Shown here: positions 18,026 through 18,478 of the stretch, piece after piece
Position numbering within the stretch: the stretch's first letter is position 1
Layout: the number at the start of each line of letters is the position of its first letter
NCBI GenBank assembly: GCA_023481025.1
Contig: JAMCWV010000114.1
Span: 1-18,478, forward strand
DNA: 18,478 bases
Source: Gammaproteobacteria bacterium
GTDB lineage: Bacteria; Pseudomonadota; Gammaproteobacteria; Enterobacterales; Alteromonadaceae
Direction: 5' to 3'
The notes under the pieces: model-generated
Database searches by the model: none
Told to the model about the DNA's origin: nothing
What the model saw: the letters and a program-made list of their open reading frames with translations, nothing else
Translations under genes and position numbers: made by a program

Positions 18026-18478
18026 ATGAGTTTAGCAATCGAATATCAAGGTAAAAAAGTACGCTTTAAACTGCACATAAGCAAGCGCCGTATGCTTTCT
18101 TTTGCAGGGATCGCGCTATTTTTATCGCTGGCTATTGTACAGCCTTGGCAAGGTTTGTCCTTTGACTCGTTAGTACAAAAGGAGCGGGTGCTGCAAGAGC
18201 AGCGTGCGACAGCGATGCAGTCTGAACTGGTGCAAGAAGTGCGCGAAAGAACACAACGTGAATTGACCGCAATGGCCATGAAAGTGGGTGAACTCCAAGC
18301 GCAAATTATGCGGTTAGAAGCACTTGGGCAGCGCTTAGTCGCCGAAGCCCAACTCGAACACAGTGACTTCGACTTTACCTCGCCGTTGCCAATTGGTGGT
18401 CCGGACCAACCTCTACCAGAATGGCCGTTACTGAGCGACCACCCGCTGTTATCTGAACTCGACGGTATCTTAGAGAAA
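18026..18478 (+). CDS. M23-type (LytM) peptidoglycan hydrolase, N-terminal part, truncated by window end
   Basis: An open frame of 151 codons runs from ATG at 18026 to the end of the window without a stop. It encodes a basic cytoplasmic start, one uncleaved membrane anchor or signal at about residues 23-40, a Glu/Gln/Arg-rich coiled coil at about 49-105, and then ALGQRLVAEAQL...DFDF...PIGGP at 98-126. That pattern precedes the M23 endopeptidase domain in a family commonly encoded between lpxC/dciA and secA in marine gammaproteobacteria. The HxxxD and HxH zinc motifs would lie beyond the window, so catalytic status cannot be judged. The ribosome site is weak (GGAA at 18018-18021). Its promoter must lie inside the start of the divergent dciA-like gene. 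Confidence 0.82.
   Translation, partial: MSLAIEYQGKKVRFKLHISKRRMLSFAGIALFLSLAIVQPWQGLSFDSLVQKERVLQEQRATAMQSELVQEVRERTQRELTAMAMKVGELQAQIMRLEALGQRLVAEAQLEHSDFDFTSPLPIGGPDQPLPEWPLLSDHPLLSELDGILEK

Noticed and set aside
1..18478. Search for mobile elements, CRISPR arrays, tRNA/rRNA, defence or phage genes, and frameshifted genes
   Set aside because: None seen: the window is continuous housekeeping sequence with intact conserved motifs in every dcw gene.

Overview
The window is an almost complete division and cell wall (dcw) cluster of a Gram-negative gammaproteobacterium. Gene order is rsmH-ftsL-ftsI-murE-murF-mraY-murD-ftsW-murG-murC-ddl-ftsQ-ftsA-ftsZ-lpxC, the same order as in Escherichia coli. 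Protein motifs match the gammaproteobacterial forms closely: FtsZ ends in [11 protein letters not shown], MurE carries the meso-diaminopimelate motif DNPR, and LpxC places its zinc ligands exactly as in E. coli. A DciA (DUF721) helicase-loader gene, absent from E. coli, and a FtsA without the short insert of the enteric protein argue against Enterobacteriaceae. They fit a marine Alteromonadales-type organism, perhaps near Idiomarinaceae; that family-level guess is weak. Base composition by eye is moderately GC, and I saw no compositional break.

Positions 1-16465 form one tightly packed plus-strand block. Most neighbours overlap or nearly touch (TAATG, ATGA, or overlaps of 7-14 bases), and a good Shine-Dalgarno usually lies inside the end of the preceding gene. 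This implies one long transcript with translational coupling. The first 15 bases look like the very end of mraZ. The exceptions to tight packing are mraY-murD (24 bases), ftsQ-ftsA (18 bases) and ftsA-ftsZ (71 bases). ftsQ and ftsA both begin with GTG and have poor ribosome sites, whereas ftsZ has a strong one.

Positions 16466-16672, between ftsZ and lpxC, are the most interesting non-coding stretch. They hold a near-perfect sigma-70 promoter (TTGACG, 17-base spacer, TATAAT), two palindromes around its -35 element, and a roughly 120-base lpxC leader with a 9-bp hairpin whose left arm is repeated just before the Shine-Dalgarno. lpxC ends at a strong intrinsic terminator (17595-17624). Convergent to it is a short dciA-like gene on the minus strand (17693-17998). 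Divergent from that, with only 27 bases between start codons, begins a membrane-anchored, coiled-coil, M23-type peptidase gene that runs off the window end.

Together the genes make UDP-MurNAc-pentapeptide in the cytoplasm (MurC, MurD, MurE, MurF, Ddl), move it to lipid (MraY, MurG), polymerise and crosslink it at the septum (FtsW, FtsI), and build the divisome that directs this (FtsL, FtsQ, FtsA, FtsZ). LpxC commits lipid A synthesis. I found no mobile element, CRISPR array, tRNA, rRNA, phage or defence gene, and no clearly novel multi-gene system. The candidates for something undescribed are the lpxC leader and promoter architecture and the shortened DciA.
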